Origin: Modicisalibacter sp049808615
GTDB taxonomy: Bacteria; Pseudomonadota; Gammaproteobacteria; Pseudomonadales; Halomonadaceae
Length of the DNA: 64,000 bases
Reading direction: 5' to 3'
Assembly (NCBI RefSeq): GCF_049808615.1
Contig: NZ_JBNCAN010000005.1
Span: forward strand, 134,823-198,822
In this document: positions 51,010-60,067 of the stretch, piece after piece
Numbering within the stretch: position 1 is the first letter of the stretch
Layout: every line of letters begins with the position of its first letter
Program-made: the position numbers and the translations under genes
The notes under the pieces: generated by a model
Told to the model about the DNA's origin: nothing
Seen by the model: the letters and a program-made list of their open reading frames with translations, nothing else
Databases searched by the model: none

Positions 51010-52710
51010 CTAGCTGCCGTTCAGCAGCCCATCGGCAATCCCGATGCCGTAGAAGGCGATCAGACCGATGATGCCGGCGAAGAGTGCGTAGTAGATGGTC
51101 GGCAGAATGGTCTTGCGCAGGGTCGTACCCTCACGGCCAAGCAGGCCCACCGTTGCCGAGGCGGCTACCACGTTGTGAATGGCAATCATGTTGCCGGCGG
51201 CGGCACCGACGGCCTGCAGGGCGACCATCATGGCCGTGGAGAGCCCTAGCTGCTCGGCGACGTTGAACTGAAAATCCGACAGCATCAGGTTGGAGACGGT
51301 GTTGGAGCCGGCGATGAAGGCACCCAGTGCACCCACGGCGGGGGCGAAGAGCGGATAGATACCGCCCACGCCATCGGCGACGGCCTGTGCCATGGCAACC
51401 GGCATGGACACCAGATCCGCCTGGTTGACACCGGAGTTGATCAGGATGCGTACCATTGGAATAGTGAAGATCAGCACGAAACCGGCCCCGAGAATTGTCT
51501 TGGTCGACTCATGCAAGGCCGCACCGAGCTGGCCGCCGCGCATGCGATGCAGGAGTGCGGTGATCAGCACCACGATCACGAGAATGCCGCCCGGAAGGTA
51601 AAGCGGCTCGATGCTGCCGCTGACACCGGTTTCGCCCAGGATATTGCTCCAGCTCAGGGCCAGCGATTTCAGGGCGTTGGTGACCGGCTCGACGGTACGT
51701 GAGATGACCAGCAGGATGGCCAGCAGCACATAGGGCACCCAGCCCATGAAGGTGGAGATCGGTGTGCGTCCGGCGATCTGATCGACCTTGATGTCGAGAC
51801 TACCGATCCACTCGTCCGGCCAGGAGGTGGATTCCGGGAAATCCCAGGTCGTCTTGGGCAGCAGGAAGCCTCTTCTTGCCGCAGGCACGACGATGGCCAG
51901 ACCCACCATGGCGCCAATCATCGAGGGAAACTCCGGTCCCAGCAACACACCGGCCAAGGCGTAGGGCACCACGAAACAGACCCCTGCGAAGAGGGCGAAA
52001 GGCGCGATATCCAGTCCTTCCTTCCAGGAGCGGTTGGCACCGAAAAAGCGCACCATGATGATCACCATGATCAGCGGCATGAGCAAGCCGACGATGGCGT
52101 GGGTGATCGCCACCTCGGAGGTGATCAAACGGAAATAAGCTTCCCAGTTGCTGCCATTGTCAACCAATCGCTCCGTGATGCCGGCTTTATCAAGCCCCCC
52201 TGTGACCCCGACCACGATCGGGGTGCCCACCGCGCCGAAGGAGACCGGGGTCGACTGGATCATCATGCCCACCACCACGGCGGCCAGGGCCGGAAAGCCG
52301 AGAGCCACCATCAGCGGCGCGGCAACCGCTGCTGGCGTGCCGAAGCCCGAAGCCCCTTCGATGAAGCAGCCAAACAACCAGGCGACGATGATCGCCTGCA
52401 CGCGACGATCCGGGCTGACACCCGAAAAGCCGTTGCGGATGGCGGCGATACCACCGGAGTGCTTGAGCGTGTTGAGCAGCAGAATGGCGCCGAAGATGAT
52501 CCACAGGATCGCCACGGTCAGCATTAGCCCTTGCAATGTTGACGCCACCACCCGGGTGAAGGTCATGTCCCAGGCGAGCAGGGCAATCAAGGCGGTGACT
52601 ATAAAGACGATTGGCATGGCGGTTTTTGCTGCCATACGAAAGCCGATCAGCAGGACCCCCGCCAATAGCAAGGGCAGGAAGGCCAGCAGGGCAAGCAGCG
52701 TTTGATTCAT
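51010..52710 (-). CDS. LldP/GlcA family lactate/glycolate permease
   Basis: Proton-coupled permease for L-lactate, D-lactate and glycolate. The 566-residue product has about twelve to fourteen helices and family motifs FGCFIEGASGFGTPAAVAAPLM, TPVSFGAVGTPIVVGVTGGL, GAFIAGSNTVSNLMLSDFQF and AAGNMIAIHNVVAASATVGL. Near glcDEFG and sharing a FadR-type operator, it is more likely a glycolate permease (GlcA) than a lactate one, but motifs do not separate the two. The C-terminus LLNGS is normal. Confidence 0.92.
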   Translation of the reverse strand: MNQTLLALLAFLPLLLAGVLLIGFRMAAKTAMPIVFIVTALIALLAWDMTFTRVVASTLQGLMLTVAILWIIFGAILLLNTLKHSGGIAAIRNGFSGVSPDRRVQAIIVAWLFGCFIEGASGFGTPAAVAAPLMVALGFPALAAVVVGMMIQSTPVSFGAVGTPIVVGVTGGLDKAGITERLVDNGSNWEAYFRLITSEVAITHAIVGLLMPLIMVIIMVRFFGANRSWKEGLDIAPFALFAGVCFVVPYALAGVLLGPEFPSMIGAMVGLAIVVPAARRGFLLPKTTWDFPESTSWPDEWIGSLDIKVDQIAGRTPISTFMGWVPYVLLAILLVISRTVEPVTNALKSLALSWSNILGETGVSGSIEPLYLPGGILVIVVLITALLHRMRGGQLGAALHESTKTILGAGFVLIFTIPMVRILINSGVNQADLVSMPVAMAQAVADGVGGIYPLFAPAVGALGAFIAGSNTVSNLMLSDFQFNVAEQLGLSTAMMVALQAVGAAAGNMIAIHNVVAASATVGLLGREGTTLRKTILPTIYYALFAGIIGLIAFYGIGIADGLLNGS

Positions 52711-53054
52711 GAGGCAGCCTCTCTTGTTATTGTCCGGACGTCATGCCGGACTGATCCATTTCGGTGACTGTCGCATCCAGGAATGCGTGGCTGCACGATA
52801 ATCTGTGAAAGTGCTTTTTACCAACCCTGGGAAATTGGTAATACCAATGTTGATCTGCAGTCCTTTTTGATCTTATGTCATTGATTCGTATTGAATAAAA
52901 CGTGGCTTAAAAACATTTTTATCGAATGTGGTGAGCCTATGTTGGTCAATTCATTAGACTAATAGATAAGTGAAGTGGCGCCTTCGCTAGAGGATTGGCG
53001 CCAATGCTGATGGAGTGTTAGCGTCAGATACATCCATGTCTGCGAGGAGTCCCC
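52711..53054. promoter_or_regulatory. Promoter region of the permease gene with a perfect FadR-type operator
   Basis: No gene in this 344-base divergent gap. ATTGGTAATACCAAT at 52834-52848 is a perfect 15-base dyad of the class bound by GntR/FadR-group regulators (PdhR, LldR, GlcC). It lies about 125 bases before the permease start. Towards the glutathione transferase gene the sequence becomes AT-rich, which would fit its promoter. No further strong hairpin was seen. Confidence 0.7.
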
Positions 53055-53774
53055 ATGACACGCTTACTTTACGATCTGTGCGGTATCGATGAGGCATTGC
53101 GCTTCTCGCCCTATTGTTGGCGCGTGAAATACGCCTTGGCACATAAGGGCCTGAGCTACGAATCTCGGCCCTGGCATTTCACCGAAAAAGAGGCAATCGA
53201 GTTTTCGGGGCAGGGCAAGGTGCCGGTACTGGTCGATGATGAGACGACCGTGGTGGATAGCTATGACATCTTTCGCTATCTCGATCGTAGCTATCCAGAC
53301 AAGCCGCTGCTCGGAGAGGGCGAAGCCGAGGCTCGCGCTCGATTCTTCAAGTTCTATAGTGAGCGTTCCCTGGCGCCGGGTATCCTCAAAACTGTCGTCA
53401 TGGACTTGTTCAATTCTGTGCATCCCAAGGATCGCGATTATTTTCGTCAGACCCGGGAAAAGGCACTAGGCCGCACCCTGGAGGAGGTCCATGCGCCCAG
53501 CAAGGGGCTGAGCATGCTCGATCAGGCGCTTGAGCCTTTGCGCGGGCGTCTTGAGGAAGCCGATTTTCTGGACGGTGACGTTCCGGCCGGGGCGGATTAT
53601 ATGGTCTTTGGCCACTTCATGTGGGCACGCAATGTCTCGAGTGCCGACCTCATATCCAACGCCGATCCGGTCTATGCCTGGGTAGAGCGAATGCTCGACG
53701 TGCATGGCGGGGTGGGACGCAATGCGTTGCGCAGTGTCGATGTTCCAGGTGCTTATCGCGCTGATGAGGCATGA
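53055..53774 (+). CDS. Glutathione S-transferase family protein
   Basis: A 239-residue soluble GST. The N-terminal thioredoxin fold has RFSPYCWRVKYALAHKGLSY, with SPYCWR where the catalytic Ser/Cys lies, GQGKVPVLVDD and VVDSYDIFRYLD. An all-helical C-terminal domain follows. The SPYCWRVK form is like the LigE/LigF etherase-type branch, but substrate cannot be told. The ATG follows GAGGAGTCCCC. A second GST of another class is 78 bases downstream. Confidence 0.88.
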   Translation: MTRLLYDLCGIDEALRFSPYCWRVKYALAHKGLSYESRPWHFTEKEAIEFSGQGKVPVLVDDETTVVDSYDIFRYLDRSYPDKPLLGEGEAEARARFFKFYSERSLAPGILKTVVMDLFNSVHPKDRDYFRQTREKALGRTLEEVHAPSKGLSMLDQALEPLRGRLEEADFLDGDVPAGADYMVFGHFMWARNVSSADLISNADPVYAWVERMLDVHGGVGRNALRSVDVPGAYRADEA

Positions 53775-53852
53775 CAGGCGCGCAGTGATAGCCCGCGCTC
53801 GAACAGGTGAGCAGGGATGTATCGGTTATCAACGGTGACAGGAGGTTCCAGC

Positions 53853-54542
53853 ATGATCGATCTTTATTATTGGACGACACCGAACGGACACAAGATATCC
53901 ATCTTTCTGGAAGAGGCGAGTCTCGATTACGAGATTCATCCGGTCAACATCGGCAAGGGTGAGCAGTTCTCGCCAGAGTTCCTGGCCATTGCGCCTAACA
54001 ACCGTATTCCTGCCATTGTCGACCGGCACCCCGCGGATGGCGGTCAACCCCTGGCGCTATTCGAATCCGGTGCGATTCTTGAATATCTCGCGGACAAGAG
54101 CGGCAGATTCCTGCCCCGCGCCGGGCGCGAACGCTATATGGCGCTACAGTGGCTGTACTGGCAAATGGGGGGGCTCGGCCCCATGGCGGGTCAGAATCAT
54201 CATTTTCGCAACTATGCGCCTCAGAAGATCGACTATGCCATCGAGCGATACATCAAGGAAACGTCACGACTTTACGGGGTACTCGACAAGCAGCTCGACG
54301 ATAACGAGTTCGTGGCCGGTCATGAATATACCGTTGCCGACATGGCGATCTATCCGTGGGTCAAACCCTACGAGAACCAGGGGCAGGACATCGAGGATTT
54401 TCCCAACGTGCTGCGCTGGATGCGTGCGATCGCTGCTCGCCCCGCGGTTGAACGTGCCTACGCGCAGGCCGAGAAGATTAATCCGAAGGATGGCGTGGAG
54501 ATGGACGAAGAGGCCCGTAAGCATCTATTCGGGCAGAAGTGA
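53853..54542 (+). CDS. YfcG/YghU-type glutathione transferase
   Basis: A 229-residue Nu-class GST (disulfide-bond oxidoreductase type). It has MIDLYYWTTPNGHKISIFLE, where TTPNGHK is the class signature, VNIGKGEQFSPEFLAIAPN, NRIPAIVD, LFESGAILEYLA and MGGLGPMAGQNHHFRNYAP. The close relatives reduce disulfides and peroxides with glutathione. ATG 53853 follows AGGAGGTTCCAGC, a strong ribosome site. A longer frame to 53817 is not family-like. Possibly co-transcribed with the upstream GST. Confidence 0.92.
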   Translation: MIDLYYWTTPNGHKISIFLEEASLDYEIHPVNIGKGEQFSPEFLAIAPNNRIPAIVDRHPADGGQPLALFESGAILEYLADKSGRFLPRAGRERYMALQWLYWQMGGLGPMAGQNHHFRNYAPQKIDYAIERYIKETSRLYGVLDKQLDDNEFVAGHEYTVADMAIYPWVKPYENQGQDIEDFPNVLRWMRAIAARPAVERAYAQAEKINPKDGVEMDEEARKHLFGQK

Positions 54543-54576
54543 TACCACTGCAGTCAACATGTAAGTGGTACTAAGT

Positions 54577-54621
54577 ATGACGCCCGGTTCCTGAGGTGAT
54601 CTCCGAAAGACCGGGCATCAT
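54577..54621. terminator. Long-loop hairpin between convergent genes
   Basis: ATGACGCCCGGT (54577-54588) pairs with ACCGGGCATCAT (54610-54621) with one mismatch, leaving a 21-base loop. It lies between the convergent GST and FUSC genes, five bases from the FUSC stop. T-runs are short, so a bidirectional terminator is probable but not certain. Confidence 0.55.
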
Positions 54622-54625
54622 TGTG

Positions 54626-56656
54626 TCAGGCCGTCTGGCTCAATGCCTTCTTCGTCTGTCGTGCCTGACGTTCGAAGGCCAAGGCCATGCGCTCGATCAG
54701 GCCGTCCACCAGGGGACGACGTTTGGAAGATATAGTGGTGCACTGAGCTACGTGCGTGCGCAGTGTCCGTGCAGCGTCGATAAAGGCGTCGGGAACTCGC
54801 CCCTGAGCGCTCTCGGCATAGCCATCGGCGAGGGAGTCGAGCAAGTGGCGATAAGCCGCTTGCACCCTGGCATCGTCGACGTCGTCCAGGCGCTGGCGCA
54901 GACGTAGACAAGCGCGGCCCATGTCCAGTCCGGCGAGCCCCAGAGCGAGCAAGTGACGCTGATCCTCGTGCAGCATCTCGTCGTGACGTGCCAGCTTCAA
55001 CAAGCGATCGGCCATGCGGTCGCTGAACCAGAGATCCGTCTGCTGCGGAGGCCGGCGCGCCACTCGATCCAGATCACGGGTGGTGGCGGCGATCAGTCGG
55101 CGCCGTATTATCCCCGAGCCCAGGGCAGGGACGAGGCGAAAGCCCATGACCATGGCGCTCACGCCGATCGCCACGGCCAGCCCTCGATTGAGAAAGTTAT
55201 CGATGGCGAAGTCCATATCGTTGCCAGGCATGGTCAGCAGGATATTGGCGACGGTGAAGGGCAGGCTGTAGCCGATGGTCGCCGGATGGCCTGCACCGAG
55301 TAGACCGAGGAACAGTGGAGCCCCCATCAGCATGGCCAGCATGACGAAGCCGTCGACCTGGGACAGCAGCACATGACCGAATAAAAAGGCGCTGGGGAGG
55401 GCCGCCAGCATACCTTTGAGAAACGTGGTGCCCATGCGGGCGGGATTGGGATAACTGGCAAAAATACCCGAAAAAAGTGTCGCCAGCAGCAAGGCAGTGG
55501 TCCCGTTCGTCCAAGCAGTGACGAGCCAAAATATCGAGATGACACCGAATACCAGACCGGCCCGCAGGCCATTCAGACTGGCCACCAGATGATCGCGATG
55601 CCAGGATAGCGAAGGGCTGCGCAGATAATGGGCTTCGGGGTGGTCGATAGTGGCGCGTGCTTCGAGCATGATCGTGGCATGTCCGAGTATCTCGCGCAGG
55701 CCCAGCAATACGCGAAGCGATAGGGTAGAAAGCTCCGGGGTTTCGAGCTCGTAGGTGATGTGTCGTTGATGCTGGAGAAGTTCCCGGGCAGAAGCCGAAT
55801 CGCGTGCTTCCAAGGCCCGACGGAAACATGCCGCCGTATCCCCGGCTAGGCGCCGGACGTTGGCATCGAGTCGAGAGTGCTGTTCGCGCAGCAATTGATC
55901 GAGCGCTTCCGTGGTCGCCAGTAATCGCATGGTACGTCGTGTCAGTAGATGCGCACCGCGCACGCGCCCCGGCCCGGCCGGATCTTCATAGCGGGCGGCT
56001 TGACTATCCGTTTCCAGCGTCATCAGCGGCTCAAGGCTTGCGACCAGAATTTGCTGCAGCTCTTTACTGTTATCGCCTTCGAGTCGCCGTGCCGAATAGA
56101 TGAATGCCTGCTCGAGGGTATCATCGGCTTGCTTGGCCAAGTGATGACGCACCCGGGTTGGCCACAACAAAGCACTGATCAGAGTGGCACATAACGCCCC
56201 TAGCCCTATCTCTGAAATACGCGCGACGGCGACCTCGAAAACACTCGATGTGCCGCTATGGGAAATGATCACGACCAGCATCGCCGTGACCGCCCCCATG
56301 ACGAAACCGTAGGCAAAGTTGTTGCGCGTCAGCGAGGCACTATAGATGCATAGCGCGATCCAGGCCGTCAGCATTATCAATGCCGGCACACGTGCCTGGG
56401 CGAACAAGGCCATGATGAGGATGCCGACGCCGGCGCCGGTAATGGTGCCGCCCAATTGACATAGCCCCTTTTCGATCACCATGCCGCTCATGGGGCGTAT
56501 TTGTAGAAAAGCCGCGGATATCATCGCCCAGTAAGGACGCTCGAGATCTGCCCAGAGTGCGATGTAGAGCGCCAGGAACATGGCGATCACACCCTTGAGT
56601 GCGAATTTCACTGCCGTGGAGGAAGGGGTCAGAAAGGCCTGCAGGAATGGCGGCAT
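54626..56656 (-). CDS. FUSC/AaeB-like aromatic acid efflux protein
   Basis: Inner-membrane efflux pump component of the fusaric-acid resistance family. The 676-residue product has an N-terminal bundle of about six helices (from VKFALKGVIAMFLALYIAL, then RPYWAMISAAFLQIRPMSG), a cytoplasmic region, a second membrane half (RAGLVFGVISIFWLVTAWTNG) and a C-terminal cytoplasmic domain. It pairs with the HlyD and DUF1656 proteins encoded just upstream, the Aae-type trio. ATG 56656 lies ten bases after the HlyD stop behind an AGGAG; an ATG at 56686 overlapping the HlyD gene is possible. Likely substrates are aromatic acids. Confidence 0.88.
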   Translation of the reverse strand: MPPFLQAFLTPSSTAVKFALKGVIAMFLALYIALWADLERPYWAMISAAFLQIRPMSGMVIEKGLCQLGGTITGAGVGILIMALFAQARVPALIMLTAWIALCIYSASLTRNNFAYGFVMGAVTAMLVVIISHSGTSSVFEVAVARISEIGLGALCATLISALLWPTRVRHHLAKQADDTLEQAFIYSARRLEGDNSKELQQILVASLEPLMTLETDSQAARYEDPAGPGRVRGAHLLTRRTMRLLATTEALDQLLREQHSRLDANVRRLAGDTAACFRRALEARDSASARELLQHQRHITYELETPELSTLSLRVLLGLREILGHATIMLEARATIDHPEAHYLRSPSLSWHRDHLVASLNGLRAGLVFGVISIFWLVTAWTNGTTALLLATLFSGIFASYPNPARMGTTFLKGMLAALPSAFLFGHVLLSQVDGFVMLAMLMGAPLFLGLLGAGHPATIGYSLPFTVANILLTMPGNDMDFAIDNFLNRGLAVAIGVSAMVMGFRLVPALGSGIIRRRLIAATTRDLDRVARRPPQQTDLWFSDRMADRLLKLARHDEMLHEDQRHLLALGLAGLDMGRACLRLRQRLDDVDDARVQAAYRHLLDSLADGYAESAQGRVPDAFIDAARTLRTHVAQCTTISSKRRPLVDGLIERMALAFERQARQTKKALSQTA

Positions 56657-56666
56657 GGAGAACGCT

Positions 56667-57536
56667 CTACTCCTGTGGCGCATCATCGAGGATACGTATC
56701 GAGGCGCTCATGCCCGCACTCAGCAACAAGTCGTCAGGAATATCGTCCAGCGTGATGCGTACCGGAATGCGTTGAGCCAGACGAACCCAGTTGAAGGTTG
56801 GTTCGACCTGAGGCAGTAACTGTGCGTCGAGTCGTTGATTGTCATCGGCGATGCCGCGAGCGATGCCCGATACATGACCTGTCAACTCAGTATCGCCATT
56901 CATCAGCAAGACCCGCGCAGGGTCGCCCAGGTCGATTCGCGTCATCTTGGTTTCTTCGAAATACCCGATGACATAGAACGAATCGGTCTTGACTAGCGCC
57001 ATGACGCGATCGCCGCGGGAAACATAATCGCCTTGAGCGAGTTGCAGGTTGAGGATGTGGCCCGCCGCCGGTGCAGTGGCGGTGGTGCGCTCCATATCCA
57101 GACGTGCCTCCTGCAACTGCGCCCTGGCCTTGGCCAGCTCGGCCTCTGCCAAACGCGTATCAATACGTGCCACTTCTCGCTCTTCGGTGCTGATGGCCCG
57201 GTTGCTCAATCGGTTACGGCGGCTTTCTTCATGGCGTCTGAGTTCGAGCTTGGCCTGGCGATTGGCAACCTCGGCTTCAGCCTTCTCGACCGCCGCCTGA
57301 TAGCGCGCCGTGTCCAGCTTGAACAACACCTGTCCATGTTCGACTCGTTCGGCATCCTCGACGGCCAGCGACTCGACCCAACCGCTGACGTCTGGGGAAA
57401 TGGTGACAACATCGGCTCCCACGCGTCCATCGCGAGTCCAGGGAGTGTAAAGATAGTAATGCCATAGCCAGATACCTGCGGCGACAGCGAGTGCGACCAC
57501 CACCAGAGTAATCAAGAGGCGTAATGAGGTGCGCAT
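56667..57536 (-). CDS. HlyD/AaeA-like membrane-fusion protein
   Basis: Periplasmic adaptor of the FUSC efflux pump. The 289-residue product has an N-terminal membrane anchor (LRLLITLVVVALAVAAGIWLW), the lipoyl-type half YTPWTRDGRVGADVVTISPDVSG and a coiled coil (about 75-140). The second lipoyl half contains TTATAPAAGHILNLQLAQGDYVSRGD, then a beta-barrel. YTPWTRDGRV is the hallmark of the AaeA/EmrA-like branch. It follows the DUF1656 gene by nine bases. Confidence 0.9.
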   Translation of the reverse strand: MRTSLRLLITLVVVALAVAAGIWLWHYYLYTPWTRDGRVGADVVTISPDVSGWVESLAVEDAERVEHGQVLFKLDTARYQAAVEKAEAEVANRQAKLELRRHEESRRNRLSNRAISTEEREVARIDTRLAEAELAKARAQLQEARLDMERTTATAPAAGHILNLQLAQGDYVSRGDRVMALVKTDSFYVIGYFEETKMTRIDLGDPARVLLMNGDTELTGHVSGIARGIADDNQRLDAQLLPQVEPTFNWVRLAQRIPVRITLDDIPDDLLLSAGMSASIRILDDAPQE

Positions 57537-57545
57537 GTAATAGGG

Positions 57546-57755
57546 TTACCCGATGATGGAAAACAAAAAAGCGATAGCAGCCACGGCAATCACGAACAAA
57601 GCGAGATCGAACCAGGCCTCGAACCATAGGACGTGCTGGCCAAGCCAGCGATGCAGAAGGCTACGCACTATCGCCGCCGAGCAGGCGCCAAGAAGGGCGT
57701 AAAGGAGCAGTGGGCTGAAATAGATTCCTCCCAGCGCTATTTCTCTCAGTCCCAT
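57546..57755 (-). CDS. DUF1656 small membrane protein (AaeX-like)
   Basis: A 69-residue protein with two helices, LALFVIAVAAIAFLFSIIG being the second. It has the REIALGGIYFSPLLLYALLG start typical of DUF1656 (AaeX). It is the first gene of the DUF1656-HlyD-FUSC trio. Its role in the pump is unknown. No regulator gene such as a LysR-type AaeR is adjacent. Confidence 0.88.
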   Translation of the reverse strand: MGLREIALGGIYFSPLLLYALLGACSAAIVRSLLHRWLGQHVLWFEAWFDLALFVIAVAAIAFLFSIIG

Positions 57756-57922
57756 GGTGTTTCCCTAGATCGATAGTATGACATAGCTCGTAAAGCCTTG
57801 ACGTCCCAGCAGGTTGGCTTCGAATGCATCCGGCAATAATTGCCTATTCTACGCGCTTCGGACTGGTGATGAGGCGAGAGTCATCACAAGAAAAGGGGCG
57901 ATTCTAAAAAAACGTGAATTCG

Positions 57923-57966
57923 TTGTTGCACTGCAACAATGTCTTTGCTATTGTGCACAGCAGCAA
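57923..57966. promoter_or_regulatory. PhaR-like operators over the phasin promoter
   Basis: TTGTTGCACTGCAACAA (57923-57939) is a perfect 17-base dyad with the TGC-N-GCA core bound by PhaR, the repressor of phasin genes. A second TGC-rich dyad follows at 57945-57966, with TTGC and GCAA at its ends and TGTGCACA in the middle. A promoter, TTGCAC (57927-57932) and TATTGT (57949-57954) 16 bases apart, lies within these sites. Repression when no storage polymer is present fits. No phaR gene is in the window. Confidence 0.65.
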
Positions 57967-58008
57967 AGGGCGAGGCCCTTTCCATAAGCCACTTAATGGA
58001 GGTGTTAC

Positions 58009-58389
58009 ATGGCCAACACAAACACTGATCAAATGACCAAGCAGTTCGAATCCATGTTTTTCGGTCCGATGCGTTCTTATGCAGCGCTGACCGTAGAATA
58101 TGCAGAGCGTGTTCTCAACACTCAATATGAGTTTGCCAAGGCTTATTCAAACGCCAGCTTCGGCCAGGCGCGCTCAATGCTCAACGTCAAGAACTCCGAC
58201 GATCTGCGCACTTTCGTCGAAAGCCAGCAGAAAGTCGCTCAAGAAATGGGCGAGCGCCTGAAGGACGACACTCAGAAAGTTGTCTCCATGAATCAGGAAT
58301 TCGCTGAGAAGAGCCAGAAGTTGGTCGAAGAAAATGTGAAGTCTGCTAGCCAGACTGCACAGCAGACCGCGCAGAAAGCCACCAAGTAA
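58009..58389 (+). CDS. phaP: Phasin, PHA-granule coat protein
   Basis: Phasins coat polyhydroxyalkanoate granules and set their number and size. The 126-residue product is helical and amphipathic: TKQFESMFFGPMRSYAALTV, EYAERVLNTQYEFAKAYSN, then DLRTFVESQQKVAQEMGERL. A C-terminal run of Gln/Ala/Lys follows (QTAQQTAQKATK). It matches the phasin family seen in Halomonas. ATG 58009 follows GGAGGTGTTAC. It is a single-gene unit with its own promoter, operators and a strong terminator, as high expression would need. PHA synthase genes are not in this window. Confidence 0.9.
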   Translation: MANTNTDQMTKQFESMFFGPMRSYAALTVEYAERVLNTQYEFAKAYSNASFGQARSMLNVKNSDDLRTFVESQQKVAQEMGERLKDDTQKVVSMNQEFAEKSQKLVEENVKSASQTAQQTAQKATK

Positions 58390-58422
58390 GATGGCATGAC
58401 GCCACGCTTGATGCGTGATATG

Positions 58423-58459
58423 AACAGGCCGCCGGTTGTGAACCGGCGGCCTGTTTTTT
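58423..58459 (+). terminator. Strong terminator after the phasin gene
   Basis: AACAGGCCGCCGGTT (58423-58437) and AACCGGCGGCCTGTT (58441-58455) form a perfect 15-bp stem with a GTG loop, followed by T6. It is 33 bases after the phasin stop and is one of the strongest terminators in the window. Confidence 0.92.
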
Positions 58460-58511
58460 GTCGTGCAGAGCTTATCGAATCAGAAGTAGGACTCAGTTCG
58501 AACACAGGGTG

Positions 58512-59384
58512 TCATTGACGCCCTGAACTTAGCTTGCGCCATCCCTCGAATCGGACGTTGATGATCGCCAGCCCCACGACCACCATGATGCCACCTGCCA
58601 GTTTATTGATGCCCAGGGAATCGCCAAGTAACCACATTCCTAGAAGTACCGCGAAAACCGGCATCAGTAGCGACAAAGGCACGACCCGGCTGACCGGGTG
58701 CTTTTGGAGGAGTCGATACCATAGGGTGTAAGCGACGATCGAGGACATGACCGCGGTATAGAATACCGCTCCCCAACCAGCCCAGCTTGCGCGAGACAAG
58801 ACGGCGAGTTGATCGTTTTCGAAGATCCAGGAGCCCAGGGCTACCTGTGGAATTGCAAACAGTGCGATCCAGCCAGCCAGCGTGAAGGGAGCGATCGGAG
58901 GCGCCACCTTGATCAGTAGATTCGAGACGGCCCAGAAAAAGGCACTGGCGAGTAGTAGTGTCGTAGGTAATGGCGCTGGCAGCGACGGGCCACCAGCGAG
59001 CACGACAATGCCGGCAAAGGAAAAGGTTAGACCCAGCCAACGGCGTAGGTCGAGGCGCTCCTTGAGGAAGGCGGCGGCCAGCAAGGTAGCGAAAGGTGTG
59101 CCCATCTGCACCAGCAGGGCACCGGTGCCGGCTTCCGCCTGTCCCAGCCCGATAAAGAGCAGTGGGAAGTGCAGGCCCCCGAAGGTTATCGACAGCAATA
59201 GCAGCCACGGTAACTGGTTTCGATCGATACGTGTGAAAGGTACGACCAGCACTGCCACCAGCATGAAACGCAGTGTCATCAGCAACAGAGGCGGCATATC
59301 CGCCACGCCCACCTTGATGACGATAATATTGAGCGCCCAGATGATGATGACCACCAGGCCGAGCAGCAGGTCGCGAAGGGGCAC
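58512..59384 (-). CDS. EamA/DMT family transporter
   Basis: A 290-residue inner-membrane protein with ten helices in two EamA repeats. The first starts LLLGLVVIIIWALNIIVIKVG and has TLRFMLVAVLVVPF. The second starts LLASAFFWAVSNLLIKVAP and has VAYTLWYRLLQKHPVSRVVP. EamA proteins export amino acids or other metabolites; the substrate here is unknown. It is convergent with the phasin gene and divergent from the DUF192 gene, with no operon partner. Confidence 0.9.
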   Translation of the reverse strand: MPLRDLLLGLVVIIIWALNIIVIKVGVADMPPLLLMTLRFMLVAVLVVPFTRIDRNQLPWLLLLSITFGGLHFPLLFIGLGQAEAGTGALLVQMGTPFATLLAAAFLKERLDLRRWLGLTFSFAGIVVLAGGPSLPAPLPTTLLLASAFFWAVSNLLIKVAPPIAPFTLAGWIALFAIPQVALGSWIFENDQLAVLSRASWAGWGAVFYTAVMSSIVAYTLWYRLLQKHPVSRVVPLSLLMPVFAVLLGMWLLGDSLGINKLAGGIMVVVGLAIINVRFEGWRKLSSGRQ

Positions 59385-59471
59385 GAATCGTCCTTGATTG
59401 AAAAGTAGGGCGGGCGCCAGTATAGAGACGTAGAGAAAGGTTTTCGAATAAACATCGTTTGGCGAAGCGGC

Positions 59472-59948
59472 ATGGACAAGACAAACAAACTACCGGGTTT
59501 TTCTATTCTCCTGATGATATTGCTCGCCGCGACTTGTTTTGTAATACCGGCCTGGGCTCTGGAACGGGACGACATCGTCATCGACGGGGGAGAGGGCCAG
59601 CATCACCTAAGTGTCGAAATTGCCCGTACGCCTCAGGAACGCTCTTTCGGCCTCATGGAACGCGATCATTTGCCGGACAACGCTGGCATGCTGTTTGTCT
59701 ACCCACGTGAGCAACCTCCCGGCACTGGTTTCTGGATGTATCGTACCCGCATCTCGCTGGACATCGCCTTTCTTGCTAAGGACGGTGAAATTCGCGCCAT
59801 TCATACCATGCCACCTTGCGAAAGCGAGCGCCCCTCAGAATGCCCGTCCTACCGTGCCGGGGTCCCCTTTCACGTGGCGCTGGAGGTTAATCGGGGATAT
59901 TTCGACGCGCGAGACATCGAGGTTGGCGATCGTTTGATCCTGCCCTGA
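59472..59948 (+). CDS. DUF192 secreted protein
   Basis: A 158-residue protein with an N-terminal signal peptide (about 1-30, ending PAWALERDD) and a DUF192 domain: VEIARTPQERSFGLMERDHL, MLFVYPREQPPGTGFWMYRT, LDIAFLAKDGEIRAIHTMPPC and FHVALEVNRGYFDARDIEVG. Function of this fold is not known; it is small, all-beta and usually periplasmic. It stands alone, 119 bases before the TRAP genes. Confidence 0.9.
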   Translation: MDKTNKLPGFSILLMILLAATCFVIPAWALERDDIVIDGGEGQHHLSVEIARTPQERSFGLMERDHLPDNAGMLFVYPREQPPGTGFWMYRTRISLDIAFLAKDGEIRAIHTMPPCESERPSECPSYRAGVPFHVALEVNRGYFDARDIEVGDRLILP

Positions 59949-60067
59949 TCTATTCTGAACTGTCCCTGAAAAGGAACTTTCACTCACGGCCGGGCTTTTT
60001 CTACAATGAACGCCCAACCGATAATAATCACAGGTCGCACGGCCGGCCTCATGTAAGGAAACAGCTC

